This document shows positions 48,372-60,101 of a stretch of DNA of 64,000 nt, one piece after another. Within the stretch, counting starts at the first letter, position 1; the number at the start of each line of letters is the position of its first letter. The stretch is taken from contig JAUSJA010000034.1 in assembly GCA_030647905.1 (NCBI GenBank), forward strand, positions 62,001 to 126,000, read 5' to 3'. The notes below the pieces were generated by a model, which saw nothing but the letters and a program-made list of their open reading frames with translations, had not been told where the DNA came from and did no database searches. Both the position numbers and the translations under genes were made by a program. The DNA is from Gemmatimonadaceae bacterium (GTDB lineage: Bacteria > Gemmatimonadota > Gemmatimonadetes > Gemmatimonadales > Gemmatimonadaceae).

Positions 48372-49412
48372 CTAGTGCCGGAAGAGCGAGCGCAGCGCCG
48401 AGCCGACCGTGATCTTGCGCAGGTACAGCAGCTCTTCGGGCGCGAACGGAGTCGGCTCTATGCCGAGCTCGTGCTGCAGGTCGTTGTGCTCGATGACATT
48501 GTCGAGATCGAGCAGGTCGAGGAGTGCTGTCGTCACGGGCGGATGCGGAAGGATGCGCTGCGCCGCGGCGACGAGCGGGCGCAGCATCGCGACGGGCATG
48601 CCGACAAGCAGCCGCGATGCGTTCATCGCGACGAGGATGCGCTCGGTCATCTGACGGAGCGTGAGCGGGGTCGAGCCGCCGATCGCGAAGCTTCGTCCAA
48701 CCGTTGATTCGTCCTCGAGGATTTTCGCGACGGCGCGTGCTACGTCGCCGACGGCGACAGGCTGGAATCGCGCAGTACCGCCGCCAGGAAGCGGAAACAC
48801 GATCGGCGAGAGGCGGATCAGTCGCGCCAGGACGTTCACGAACTCGTCGTCAGGCCCGAAGATCACGGATGGCCTCACCACCGTCCACTGCGTTCCGGTC
48901 TGCTGCACGATGTCCTCCGCGCGTCCCTTGCTGCGGAGCAAAGGGTACCGCGAGGCGCTGTCGGCGCCGTTCTGCGACATGTACACGATGCGGTTCACTG
49001 ACTCTGCCCGCGCGGCATCGAGCAGCGTGCGTGTGGCGTCGGTGTTCGTGACTTCATAGCTGTCGCCGCTCTTCTCGATGGCGATTGCCGCGAGGTGAAC
49101 GAGCGACCCCGTGCCGGTGAGCGCCGAACGCATCGCCTTGGCGTCGCGGATGTCTCCGACACGCATCTCGAGCCGCAGATGACCGAGCCGGTGTGCGGCT
49201 CGGGCCACGTCACGCACGACCGCGCGCACCTTCCAGCCGCGCTCGCAGAGCTGTGTGCACACCTGCACTCCGACGAGTCCCGCCGCGCCGGTGACGACGA
49301 CTGGCTTCGCGCGCAGTTCCTGGGCCGTTTCGGGCTGCTCCGCCACCGCTATGCCGGTCGCGCCTGTCGGTTCGAAAGAGGGCGCCGCGTACTCGTCGGA
49401 GGAGGAAGTCAT
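48372..49412 (-). CDS. NAD(P)-binding SDR protein, complex-I NDUFA9-like/atypical SDR
   Basis: 346 aa. Rossmann motif TGAAGLVG (41-48), then VVRDVAR and MRVGDIRDAKAM, and a VRPSVIFGPDDEFVNVL segment typical of the NDUFA9/atypical-SDR group; lacks the YxxxK of classical short-chain dehydrogenases. About 35 unordered residues precede the Rossmann fold. Substrate unknown. Confidence 0.85.
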   Translation of the reverse strand: MTSSSDEYAAPSFEPTGATGIAVAEQPETAQELRAKPVVVTGAAGLVGVQVCTQLCERGWKVRAVVRDVARAAHRLGHLRLEMRVGDIRDAKAMRSALTGTGSLVHLAAIAIEKSGDSYEVTNTDATRTLLDAARAESVNRIVYMSQNGADSASRYPLLRSKGRAEDIVQQTGTQWTVVRPSVIFGPDDEFVNVLARLIRLSPIVFPLPGGGTARFQPVAVGDVARAVAKILEDESTVGRSFAIGGSTPLTLRQMTERILVAMNASRLLVGMPVAMLRPLVAAAQRILPHPPVTTALLDLLDLDNVIEHNDLQHELGIEPTPFAPEELLYLRKITVGSALRSLFRH

Positions 49413-49430
49413 CGCGCCTCGTCCGGTGCG

Positions 49431-49601
49431 CTAGCCGTTCGGGCGGGTGCCCGAGCGCCCGTTCCGGGCGATTATCCGCCAGAAAAGCAGGAAGAGACCA
49501 ATCGTCAGCAACAGGTGTACATATCCCGGCGCTTCGGTGGTGAATGTCACTGCTGCCCAGACCACGAGCATCAGCACTGCCGCGACGATTCCGATATCCA
49601 T
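49431..49601 (-). CDS. Small membrane protein (56 aa)
   Basis: ATG 49601 to TAG at 49431. Two hydrophobic segments (VAAVLMLVVWAAVTF and VHLLLTIGLFLLFWRII) joined by a short loop, followed by a basic tail NGRSGTRPNG: a two-helix inner-membrane protein of the kind called lmo0937/DUF5670-like. A TATAAT −10 lies at 49643-49638. Function unknown. Confidence 0.65.
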   Translation of the reverse strand: MDIGIVAAVLMLVVWAAVTFTTEAPGYVHLLLTIGLFLLFWRIIARNGRSGTRPNG

Positions 49602-49637
49602 GATGATTTCGTTGACGGTTAGTTTGTCTGTCCGTAA

Positions 49638-49643
49638 ATTATA
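49638..49643 (-). promoter_or_regulatory. −10 element (TATAAT) for the small membrane protein
   Basis: On the minus strand TATAAT (49643-49638) sits 37 bases before the small-protein ATG; no convincing −35. Perfect −10 only. Confidence 0.4.
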
Positions 49644-49703
49644 GTCGTTCCAGAGGTGTGAAGCCGCATCTCTGAGGAACGGAGAGATTCACTTTTTGAG
49701 CCG

Positions 49704-49832
49704 ATAAGTCCTCCGGGTGGGTCCAATAAGTCGTGCTGATGTCATGCCCCAGTGCGGGGAAGACAAGAGGCAGCGGTGAGGGCCTCATACATTCGACAGG
49801 GCTTCAAAAACCCTCTTCGTTCCCGAGTTCGG
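49704..49832 (+). other. Unassigned structured leader upstream of the PTPS gene
   Basis: Read in the + direction this stretch holds a series of inverted repeats: CCCC/GGGG around 49747-49759, GAGGC/GCCTC at about 49768-49787, AGGG/CCCT around 49797-49814, and CCCG/CGGG around 49822-49833, followed by a strong terminator. Two copies of ATAAGTC (about 49704 and 49725) lie upstream. No tRNA fits: anticodon-like and T-loop-like motifs are present but no acceptor stem can be made. I do not know what it is. Confidence 0.35.
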
Positions 49833-49870
49833 GCTCCGCCGTCGCCGTTGTGTGCCGGCGGAGCTTTTTT
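49833..49870 (+). terminator. Terminator or attenuator immediately before the PTPS gene
   Basis: Perfect 9-bp stem GCTCCGCCG/CGGCGGAGC (49833-49841 with 49856-49864), 14-base loop, then six T (49865-49870). It lies only 21 bases before the ATG of the PTPS gene, so either ends an upstream leader RNA or attenuates this operon. Confidence 0.75.
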
Positions 49871-49891
49871 CAGTCTTTCCGTGAGCTCACC

Positions 49892-50305
49892 ATGCCCCGC
49901 GTCACCGTCACCCGGCGGCTCCGCTTCAACGCCGCCCATCGCGTGTTCAATCCTTCGTTCTCCGATGCCGAGAACGAGGCGACCTTCGGGAAGTGCAACA
50001 ATCCCAACTGGCACGGCCACAACTACACCCTCGACGTATCGGTCGAAGGCCCGATAGACGAGCGAACGGGATACGTCCTGGACCTCAGCAAGCTGAGCGA
50101 GATCGTCGAGCGTGAGATCGTCAGCATCGTGGATCACCGCAACCTTAATCTCGACGTCGGATTCATGAAGGGCATAATTCCGACGGCCGAGAACATCGTG
50201 GTTGAATTCTGGAAGATTCTGGAGCCGGCCGTGGCGCCAGCGAAGCTCAAGCGGCTCGTCCTTCGGGAAACCGGGAACAACAATGTCGAATACACAGGAA
50301 ACTGA
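49892..50305 (+). CDS. 6-pyruvoyl-tetrahydropterin synthase family protein
   Basis: 137 aa. Zn-binding histidines in FNAAHRV and HGHNY; catalytic Cys in [13 protein letters not shown], with five residues between Cys and HGH. This is the spacing of animal-type PTPS rather than the CxxxHGH of QueD. Directly followed by folE, which overlaps it by 23 bases, so the pair would convert GTP to a pyruvoyl- or carboxy-tetrahydropterin. Whether the product is a tetrahydropterin cofactor or a queuosine precursor is not settled. Confidence 0.9.
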   Translation: MPRVTVTRRLRFNAAHRVFNPSFSDAENEATFGKCNNPNWHGHNYTLDVSVEGPIDERTGYVLDLSKLSEIVEREIVSIVDHRNLNLDVGFMKGIIPTAENIVVEFWKILEPAVAPAKLKRLVLRETGNNNVEYTGN

Positions 50306-50855
50306 GGATCTCGAGGAGCTCGTCAGGAAACAGCTCGAGCTGATCGGCGAGGACCCCGATCGCGACGGCCTGCTCAAGACGCCGGCGCGCGTCGCGGCCT
50401 CGCTCAAGTGGCTTACGCGGGGTTACGAGCGGGATGTGAGGCAGGTGATCGGCGACGCGCTGTTCGAGGACTCGCACGACACCATGATCATGGTGCGCGA
50501 CATCGAGCTGTACTCCATGTGCGAGCATCACATGCTGCCCTTCTACGGCAAGGCGCATGTCGCGTACATCCCGGACGGAAGGATCGTCGGGCTCTCCAAG
50601 CTGCCGCGGGTCGTGGACGTGTTCGCCCAGCGGCTCCAGGTGCAGGAGCGCCTCACCGAGCAGATCGCGCAGGCGCTGAGCGACGTTCTCGAGCCGCTCG
50701 GAGTCGGAGTCGTCATCGAGGCGTACCACCTGTGCATGATGATGCGCGGGGTGCAGAAGCAGAACTCGAAAACAATCACATCGGCGCTTCGCGGCGTATT
50801 CCGCGACGACCCCAAGACGCGCGACGAATTCCTCCGCCTCGCGCACAACGGATGA
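50283..50855 (+). CDS. folE: GTP cyclohydrolase I
   Basis: 190 aa. [26 protein letters not shown] (zinc Cys and catalytic His), [24 protein letters not shown] and a C-terminal [11 protein letters not shown] motif: canonical FolE. Start ATG 50283 inside the PTPS 3' end. Makes dihydroneopterin triphosphate from GTP. Confidence 0.96.
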   Translation: MSNTQETEDLEELVRKQLELIGEDPDRDGLLKTPARVAASLKWLTRGYERDVRQVIGDALFEDSHDTMIMVRDIELYSMCEHHMLPFYGKAHVAYIPDGRIVGLSKLPRVVDVFAQRLQVQERLTEQIAQALSDVLEPLGVGVVIEAYHLCMMMRGVQKQNSKTITSALRGVFRDDPKTRDEFLRLAHNG

Positions 50856-50904
50856 CCGGATCGAGCGATGGCGCGCTCGTCGGCCTGAGCGCTTCGGTCC
50901 GAAC

Positions 50905-51540
50905 TTGTACATCGAGCTGATAGATCTGCTGCGCTGTCCGAACGAGCACGAGGACAGCTGGCTTGTTGCGGCGTTTCACGAAATGCATGGCCGCTTCGTC
51001 GTGAGCGGCAAACTCGGCTGTCCTGTCTGCTCGGCCAGCTATTCCATCGTTGATGGAGTTGCCGATTTTCGAGCTGGAGCCCAGGTCGCAACGGCTCCGG
51101 GCATCGGGCGATCGGAGGAAGTGACAGGCGCCGACGCTGAAACGACCATTCGATTCGCCGCGATGCTCGGGCTGATGCGTCCCGATGCACTCGTAATTCT
51201 CGAGGGCGAATCGGCTACCGTAGCCCCGCGCCTCGCCGAGCTCACCGATGCTCGCGTCGTCGCGCTGAACCCGCGCGCCATTCCCGCCGAAACCGAGCGA
51301 CTCGCATCGGTTCTCGCGTCCGCACGTCTGCCGCTTGCTCCGTCGTCCGCCGACGGAATCGTCCTCGCGGAAAATGCCGATGCGATCGCTGCTGCCGAGG
51401 CCCATCGAATCCTCAAGCCGGGCGCGCGATTGGTGGCTCCGGCGCGCCTTCCGCTTGGCCCGCGCTTCCGCGAGCTCGCTCGTGACGACGATCACGTAGT
51501 CGCGGAATCCGTCGGCCCACTCGTAAGTCTTTCCCGCTGA
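50905..51540 (+). CDS. Trm112-like zinc domain fused to degenerate methyltransferase-like domain
   Basis: 211 aa from TTG 50905. Residues 1-55 resemble a Trm112-type zinc ribbon (LLRCPNEHEDS, GCPVCSASYSIVDGVADF), although one Cys pair is reduced to Cys plus His. The remainder follows a Rossmann methyltransferase layout: LVILEGESATVAPRLAELTDARVVALNP, then SADGIVLAENADAI and AEAHRILKPGARLVAPA, but the glycine-rich SAM motif is missing. It may be a non-catalytic adaptor. It follows folE by about 50 bases. Confidence 0.6.
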   Translation: MYIELIDLLRCPNEHEDSWLVAAFHEMHGRFVVSGKLGCPVCSASYSIVDGVADFRAGAQVATAPGIGRSEEVTGADAETTIRFAAMLGLMRPDALVILEGESATVAPRLAELTDARVVALNPRAIPAETERLASVLASARLPLAPSSADGIVLAENADAIAAAEAHRILKPGARLVAPARLPLGPRFRELARDDDHVVAESVGPLVSLSR

Positions 51541-51589
51541 GTGGACGGCGGCGGCCATTCAGCGGCGCCACGACAATGCGGGGCTGCTC

Positions 51590-53443
51590 CTACTCGCCGG
51601 GCTCGGCGTAAAGAGAGTCGATCAGCTCCTTGTAGTGCTGGTCAACAACCCGCCGCTTCACCTTCTGCGTCGGCGTCATCTCGCCCTTCTCGAGCGAGAA
51701 GTCGTGCTCGAGCAGTCCGATTTTCTTCGGCATCTCGAAATGCGCAAGGCCGGCGACCTCGCGCATCACTTCCTTCTCCATTTTCGCCTGGATCGTCGGC
51801 ATCCGCAGCAGCTGGGCACGGTCGGTCCAGATGATGTTGCGCCTCTTCGCCCAGCTCTCGAGCTGCTCGAAGTTCGGCAGGATCAACATCGAGGGGAATC
51901 TCCGCTTGTCGCCGATCATCACTGCCTGGCTCACGTACTTGTTCGTCTTCACCAGGTTCTCGATCGGCTGCGGAGCGATGTTCTTTCCGCCCGCCGTGAC
52001 GATGATGTCTTTCTTGCGATCCGTGATGGCGATGAACCCGTCGCGGATCTCGCCGATGTCGCCCGTGTGGAACCACCCGTCGGAGTCGATCGCCTCGGCC
52101 GTCGCGACGGGGTCGTTGTAGTAGCCCTTCATCACGCCCGGGCTCCGCGTCAGGATCTCGCCATCCGCGGCGATAATCACCTCGACGCCGTCCACCGGTC
52201 GTCCGACGGCTCCGATTCGGAAATCCGCCGGCGTGTTGACGCCGATCACGGGAGACGTCTCGGTGAGCCCGTATCCCTCGAGAATGGTCAGCCCGGCCGA
52301 GTAGAAGAACTTGTTGATCTCCGAGGCCAGCGGCGCGCCGCCCGAGACGAAATACCTGATCCGGCCGCCGGTGCGCTCCTTCAACTTTGAGAAGACGAGC
52401 TTTTGCGCCAACGCGTACTTGCCCGCCAGGATACCACGCGGCTCTCCTCCGGCCAGCTTCACGTTCGCCCAACGGTCGGCGACATCGCGCGCCCAGAAGA
52501 AGATGTTCCGCTTGATGAAGCCACTCGACAGAGCGTTCTGAAGAATGCGGGCGTACATCTTCTCGTACAGGCGCGGAACCGAGAAGATGATCGTCGGCCG
52601 TACTTCCTGCATGTTGATCGGGACGGTGTCGAGCCCCTCGGCGTACGCGATCGAGCTGCCCGTGGCGAACATCAGGTAGTCGCCCATCCGCTGAAAGATG
52701 TGCGACAGCGGCAGAAAGCTGAGCGCGACGTCGTCGCCCTCGAAAGGCAGCTTGTGCCTCGTCGCCTCGATGTTCGACCGGATGTTGTTGTGCGTCAGCA
52801 TCACGCCCTTCGGATTGCCGGTCGTGCCGGACGTGTAGATCAGCGTCGCAAGGTCGTCCGGACCGACGCTGTCGGCGATTCTCCGGTACTCCTCCCTCGA
52901 CTGCGGAGTCTCGGCAGCGGCGCCGCGCTGCTCGAGTTGATGTAGCGTCATGTCCGACGACGGGCCCACTTCGTCGAAGCTGATCACGTGCTGCAGCACC
53001 GGAATCTGGGAGCGGATCTCCGCAATCTTCGCCGCCTGGCCGGCGCTGGAAACGAATATCGCGACGGCTCCCGAATCCTTGAGTATGTAAGCGATCTGGT
53101 CCGCAGGAAGCGTGGGATAGATCGGCACGTCCGTAATGCCGCTCGTGAGACACGCGTAGTCCGCGATCGCCCACTCAGGGCGGTTCTCCGAGAGGATGCC
53201 GACGCGATTTCCCGGCGCGACTCCAAGACTGCGGAGACCGAGCGCGGCGTGGAGCACACGCTTTTCGATCTCGCGGTGCGACACCGGTACGAACGCCCCG
53301 CCGCGCTTCACTTGAAGCGCGTCCGGCCTGTCGTAGCGCGCGATCGCGTCGAAGAACAGTTCGTTCAGCGTCCCGGGCTTTGGCGCCGGGCCACCTCTCA
53401 CGTATGGATTCGCGTGAGTCGCCGCCGCGCTTGTCGTCGTCAC
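51590..53443 (-). CDS. Long-chain acyl-CoA synthetase (AMP-forming)
   Basis: 617 aa. Phosphate-binding YTSGTTGNPKGV, LPLSHIFQRMGDY, YGLTETSPVIG, GWFHTGDIG, DRKKDIIVTAGGKNIAPQPIE: ANL-superfamily fatty acyl-CoA ligase (FadD15/ACSL-like with the gate domain). Start GTG 53443 overlaps the upstream lipoprotein stop (GTGA). Substrate chain length not predictable. Confidence 0.94.
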   Translation of the reverse strand: MTTTSAAATHANPYVRGGPAPKPGTLNELFFDAIARYDRPDALQVKRGGAFVPVSHREIEKRVLHAALGLRSLGVAPGNRVGILSENRPEWAIADYACLTSGITDVPIYPTLPADQIAYILKDSGAVAIFVSSAGQAAKIAEIRSQIPVLQHVISFDEVGPSSDMTLHQLEQRGAAAETPQSREEYRRIADSVGPDDLATLIYTSGTTGNPKGVMLTHNNIRSNIEATRHKLPFEGDDVALSFLPLSHIFQRMGDYLMFATGSSIAYAEGLDTVPINMQEVRPTIIFSVPRLYEKMYARILQNALSSGFIKRNIFFWARDVADRWANVKLAGGEPRGILAGKYALAQKLVFSKLKERTGGRIRYFVSGGAPLASEINKFFYSAGLTILEGYGLTETSPVIGVNTPADFRIGAVGRPVDGVEVIIAADGEILTRSPGVMKGYYNDPVATAEAIDSDGWFHTGDIGEIRDGFIAITDRKKDIIVTAGGKNIAPQPIENLVKTNKYVSQAVMIGDKRRFPSMLILPNFEQLESWAKRRNIIWTDRAQLLRMPTIQAKMEKEVMREVAGLAHFEMPKKIGLLEHDFSLEKGEMTPTQKVKRRVVDQHYKELIDSLYAEPGE

Positions 53444-54198
53444 TTCGGCTTCACCTTGAGAACGAGTTTGACCGGGCTTCCCTTCACGCTTGCTCCACGA
53501 TACCGCACCCGCGCCTCGACGATCACCGAATCAACCAGCGCAGTGAGCCGCGTAACGTCCAGCTTGATCTTTCGCGTCGCCACGCCCGATGCATCGGTGG
53601 TGTCCGAGGAGGAGCGCGCGCCATTGTCGTTCACGAGCTTCGCCAGCACCGTGTCGGAGGGGCTCAGGATCCGGAAGGTCACCGGATACGATGCGACCGC
53701 GGTATCGCTGCCGAACGGCCCATGGATCACACGCACGCCGAGTCCCGCGGAAACGTTTGCGGCGGTGTCCGTGAGCGAGTACGAAAGAGAATCGCGCGCA
53801 TTCGATCCGACGACGGTGTCGGGCCTCAACGTGACGGCGATCATTACCGCGCCGTTGAATCCCTTCATCGTCGCGACAATCCGCGCCGCCGAGCGCACGC
53901 TGTCGCCGATCACTGTGCCCTTCAAGCTGTCTACCCTGATCCCCCGGTCCACGGCGGTGAAGCGAACCGGTGGATTGGTCACGATACCACCACTGTAGTT
54001 GAACGCCGTGAAAGTGATCGGCGCGACGACTCCCGACGAATCCCTCAGCGTGTCGCCGACGACGACCGACGGCGACGGCAGCGGATTGAACTGGAACGAC
54101 AACACCTCGTCGGTACCTGTCGGTATCTCCACGCACGCACCGACCAGAATCGCTCCGCATATGAAGGAGAGCGGAATTGCGCGCGCGCGGTGGCTCAC
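53440..54198 (-). CDS. Predicted lipoprotein with Ig-like repeats
   Basis: 252 aa from GTG 54198, which overlaps the ParA stop. Lipobox LVGAC (Cys22). The mature part has three similar strand-rich units (VVGDTLRDSSG, VIGDSVRSAARIVATM, ARDSLSYSLTDTAANVSAGLGV, DATG-like VNDNGARSSSDTTDASGVATRK), resembling bacterial Ig-like repeats. Function unknown. Coupled to ParA and to the acyl-CoA synthetase. Confidence 0.75.
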   Translation of the reverse strand: MSHRARAIPLSFICGAILVGACVEIPTGTDEVLSFQFNPLPSPSVVVGDTLRDSSGVVAPITFTAFNYSGGIVTNPPVRFTAVDRGIRVDSLKGTVIGDSVRSAARIVATMKGFNGAVMIAVTLRPDTVVGSNARDSLSYSLTDTAANVSAGLGVRVIHGPFGSDTAVASYPVTFRILSPSDTVLAKLVNDNGARSSSDTTDASGVATRKIKLDVTRLTALVDSVIVEARVRYRGASVKGSPVKLVLKVKPK

Positions 54199-54962
54199 AG
54201 GAATCTGTCCGCCAGGTGCGTTGCAAGGTTGACGTATGCCTGCGACGCGGCGTCGGCGGGGCTGCGCAGCACAACCGGTTGTCCGGCGGCGAATGCGTCG
54301 GTAGTGGCGATGGTGCGCGGGATCACCATCGGGAAGACGATGTTTGCGGGGAGGTGGCGCCGCACGTAGTCCACGACGCGCTCGCTCGCCGGATTCCCCG
54401 GCTCGAACATCGTCATCAGAATGCCGTCGAGTGTGAGCTGGTCGTTGGTGGACGCGATATCCTGTATCAGGCGAAGAATCTGCGGCGTCGTCTGAAGTGC
54501 AAGCGGCTCGCACTGAAGCGGCACGATCACATGCTGGGTTGCCTCCAGGACCTTGCGCGTTATCGCGCCCAGCCCTGGCGGCGAGTCCACCACGACGACG
54601 TGGCATCGCGCGCGCGCGGTTTCCAGAAGCTCCGGAAGCAGATTCGTCTCGCCGATCAATTGCTGGTACGTGGCGTGATCCGCCTCGTCCGATACTGAAC
54701 CGGCGAGTATCGCTCGCAGCCAGGGAAGGGCAGTGGGAAGAATCACTTCACGGAGCGACTTCTGCCCGTTCAGGTAATCGGCGAACCCGGCGTTCTCGTG
54801 GTCCCTGCGCAGTCCGACTCCGTATCGGACCGCGCCCTGCGGATCCACATCAATGATCAGCGTCTTGAGTCCGCGCCGCGCGAACGCGGCGGCGAGATTC
54901 ACCGCTGTCGTCGTCTTTCCGACACCACCTTTCTGGCTGACGATGGCAAGCACATCTCCCAT
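54195..54962 (-). CDS. ParA/MinD-family ATPase
   Basis: 255 aa. Deviant Walker A KGGVGKTT with the signature Lys11, VDPQGAVRYGVG, VVVDSPPGLG Walker-B-like, and PLQCEPLALQTTPQIL as in chromosomal ParA/Soj. No ParB or DNA-binding partner lies near; instead it is coupled to a TPR protein (ATG 54962 right after its stop) and a lipoprotein. It may position an envelope component or be an orphan ParA. Confidence 0.9.
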   Translation of the reverse strand: MGDVLAIVSQKGGVGKTTTAVNLAAAFARRGLKTLIIDVDPQGAVRYGVGLRRDHENAGFADYLNGQKSLREVILPTALPWLRAILAGSVSDEADHATYQQLIGETNLLPELLETARARCHVVVVDSPPGLGAITRKVLEATQHVIVPLQCEPLALQTTPQILRLIQDIASTNDQLTLDGILMTMFEPGNPASERVVDYVRRHLPANIVFPMVIPRTIATTDAFAAGQPVVLRSPADAASQAYVNLATHLADRFL

Positions 54963-55442
54963 CTACTCGGAGACCTCTGGAAACTCCTCACTTTCCAACT
55001 TGTTCCCTTGCGCCGGCTCGTCGGTCGTCTTGATCCGCTCCAGCGTCTCCCGCGCGTGTCGGATCCAACGATCGGCTTCCGCACTCGGCGCCGGTGGATC
55101 CATGAGGAACGATTCGAGATGGAACGCTGCGTTGTCAGTCTCGCCGCGACGGAGCAGAAGGAACGCCAGGCCGTAATGCGCTCCGGAAAGCTTTGGCTGA
55201 ATCTCGAGCGCACGGCGATAACAGCGTATGGCCTCGGTCTGCCTTCCCGTTCGGGAGTACGCGATGGCCATATTCTGCAGAACCCGGTGATTGGTGGGTT
55301 GATCCCTCAAGGCGAGCTGATACGACGTCAGAGCGGCTTCGTAATCGCCCTGACGCTCCAGCGCGAGCCCCTCGCTCAGGTAGTCGAGGCGCTTTTGCTC
55401 GCTCTTGGGCTTCCCACCGCTGAAGCGACTCCAGAAAGACAT
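54963..55442 (-). CDS. Tetratricopeptide-repeat protein, cytoplasmic
   Basis: 159 aa. Three TPR units (YLSEGLALERQGDYEAALTSY, NMAIAYSRTGRQTEAIRCYRRALE, AHYGLAFLLLRRGETDNAAFHLESFL). No signal peptide. Adjacent to parA on the same strand, with no gap. Confidence 0.85.
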   Translation of the reverse strand: MSFWSRFSGGKPKSEQKRLDYLSEGLALERQGDYEAALTSYQLALRDQPTNHRVLQNMAIAYSRTGRQTEAIRCYRRALEIQPKLSGAHYGLAFLLLRRGETDNAAFHLESFLMDPPAPSAEADRWIRHARETLERIKTTDEPAQGNKLESEEFPEVSE

Positions 55443-55491
55443 CGGTCCGAATCTACCGTCGAGTATCCGTCAGAGCTAGGTTCCAGATGCC

Positions 55492-56022
55492 ATGTCACCA
55501 CGCAAGCAAACCGTCGATCCCGCGGAGGGAGTTCTACACGTCGAGTGGCCGCTGTTCGGCGAGCTCTCGCGCGCGCTGGCCCTCAAGGTATCGCGCGAAT
55601 ACGATCCGGACATGGTGGTCGGTGTCGCGACAGCGGGCGTAGTCCCCGGCGCGGTCGTGGCCGCGATGCTCGGACGCGAATTTCATTCGATCGTCGTCAG
55701 CCGCAAGTACCGGGCTGAAGAAACGCGGGAGACCCCTGCGATATTCGGTGCCGCACCGCAGGAAGTGCGCGGCCGCCGCGTGCTCATCGTGGACGAGACA
55801 TGTGATTCGGGCGACACCCTGCGCCTCGCTGTCGGGGCGATCGTGAACGCCGGCGCGAAAGAGGTGCGCACCGCCGTCGGATTCAAGACCGGAGCCTACG
55901 AGCCCGATTTCCACGCCCTGGCAACCGACAGCACGATCATTCTGCCGTGGGACCGTGAAGTGATCGTGGACGGTGAGCTGATGCCCAACCCGGCTTACCA
56001 GAACGCGCTGGAGTCACGGTAG
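55492..56022 (+). CDS. Phosphoribosyltransferase family protein
   Basis: 176 aa. PRPP-binding motif VLIVDETCDSGDTL (97-110), YRAEETRETPAI and FKTGAYEPDF regions; a type I PRTase of the hypoxanthine/xanthine-guanine-like group. The base is not predictable from the sequence. Confidence 0.85.
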   Translation: MSPRKQTVDPAEGVLHVEWPLFGELSRALALKVSREYDPDMVVGVATAGVVPGAVVAAMLGREFHSIVVSRKYRAEETRETPAIFGAAPQEVRGRRVLIVDETCDSGDTLRLAVGAIVNAGAKEVRTAVGFKTGAYEPDFHALATDSTIILPWDREVIVDGELMPNPAYQNALESR

Positions 56023-56026
56023 CCGG

Positions 56027-56560
56027 CTACCGCATCTCCTCCCACTTGTAGTTCATCACGTCGGCGTTGCCGAGGAGGAAGCGGCAGCGCGACCCGTCGC
56101 CGTCGCAGCACTCCGTCTCCAGCACGGCAACGGGATACCCGGCGATCCGTCCGAAGAAGGCCGAAAGCAGCCCGGTAGTGATGTGGCACGCCTGCCCGGC
56201 GGACGATCCTTCGGCTGTCGCTTCCCAGCAGCTCGTGACGTCCACGATGGCGACGCCCTCTGCTTCATCCTCCGAAAACAAAACGTCGCCCCAACCAGCA
56301 TCCCGGAAGAATCTCCCCACGCTCGGGCCGAACTCGTCGATCGGCAGATCGCCCGCGTCGGGCGGCGGCGACGCCGACTCGCCAGTCTCGGCGAGCCACT
56401 GCCCGAACGCTGTGTATACCGAATCTCCGCCAGCGAATCCGGCCTCGCGCAGCGCGCTCACGGCAGCGTCGGGCGCACTCGACGCGAGCACCGCAGAGCG
56501 CAGCTCGCGAAGCGTGGCGACGGCAACTCCGACCAGCTGTGTTCTCGAAGAATCGGTCAT
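56027..56560 (-). CDS. V4R-domain protein
   Basis: 177 aa. C-terminal V4R (4-vinyl-reductase/XylR N-terminal) region with CWEATAEGSSAGQACHITTGLLSAFFGRIAG and the cysteine cluster ETECCDGDGSRCRF. V4R domains bind small hydrophobic ligands; here no output domain is attached, so it may act as a sensor in trans. Convergent with the phosphoribosyltransferase, 4 bases apart. Confidence 0.85.
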   Translation of the reverse strand: MTDSSRTQLVGVAVATLRELRSAVLASSAPDAAVSALREAGFAGGDSVYTAFGQWLAETGESASPPPDAGDLPIDEFGPSVGRFFRDAGWGDVLFSEDEAEGVAIVDVTSCWEATAEGSSAGQACHITTGLLSAFFGRIAGYPVAVLETECCDGDGSRCRFLLGNADVMNYKWEEMR

Positions 56561-56588
56561 CTCGATCTCAACATTAACGGAAATGGAA

Positions 56589-59638
<3,050 letters not shown>

Positions 59639-59649
<11 letters not shown>

Positions 59650-60028
59650 TGTTGCGGCCCAGGAATCGCTGCACTTCCGCAACAACCGCTCTGGGCTCAC
59701 AAGGTTTGGCGAGGTAGCCGTCGCAGCCCACCTCGAACGCCTTCTCGCGATCGGATGCCAGGGCATGCGCCGTCAACGCGATTATCGGAATGTGTTTGGT
59801 CGCCGGGTCGTGCTTGAGGACCTGGGTGGCCTCCCAGCCATCGATAATCGGTATTGATATGTCCATCAGAATCAGGTCAGGGCGCGACGAGCGGGCCTTG
59901 GAGATTCCCTCTTCGCCATTCCAGGCTTCTGTCACCTCGTACCCGTAGTGCTTCAGAATGGTCGAATACACGATACGATTGTCTTCGTTATCCTCAACAA
60001 GCAGAATCATCTTACCAGACTCGCTCAT
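59639..60028 (-). CDS. Single-domain response regulator receiver (CheY-like)
   Basis: 129 aa, one receiver domain: MILLVEDNEDN acidic pair, phospho-Asp56 in LILMDISIPIIDG, ALTAHALASD and KPCEP Lys. No output domain. Its 3' end overlaps the diguanylate-cyclase start by 11 bases, so the two are co-expressed and probably form one relay; no histidine kinase is near. Confidence 0.92.
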
Positions 60029-60101
60029 CTAACCTCGCATGGGTATTGCATTCTTTAACCTGCAAGCAAATTTCTTACCACCCCAACGCAGACCTTGAAA
60101 G

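Noticed and set aside
49757-49832. Possible tRNA (Sec- or Leu-like) upstream of the PTPS gene
   Set aside because: TTCAAAA-like loop and a D-arm-like stem are present, but no acceptor stem or T-arm pairs, so I do not call a tRNA.
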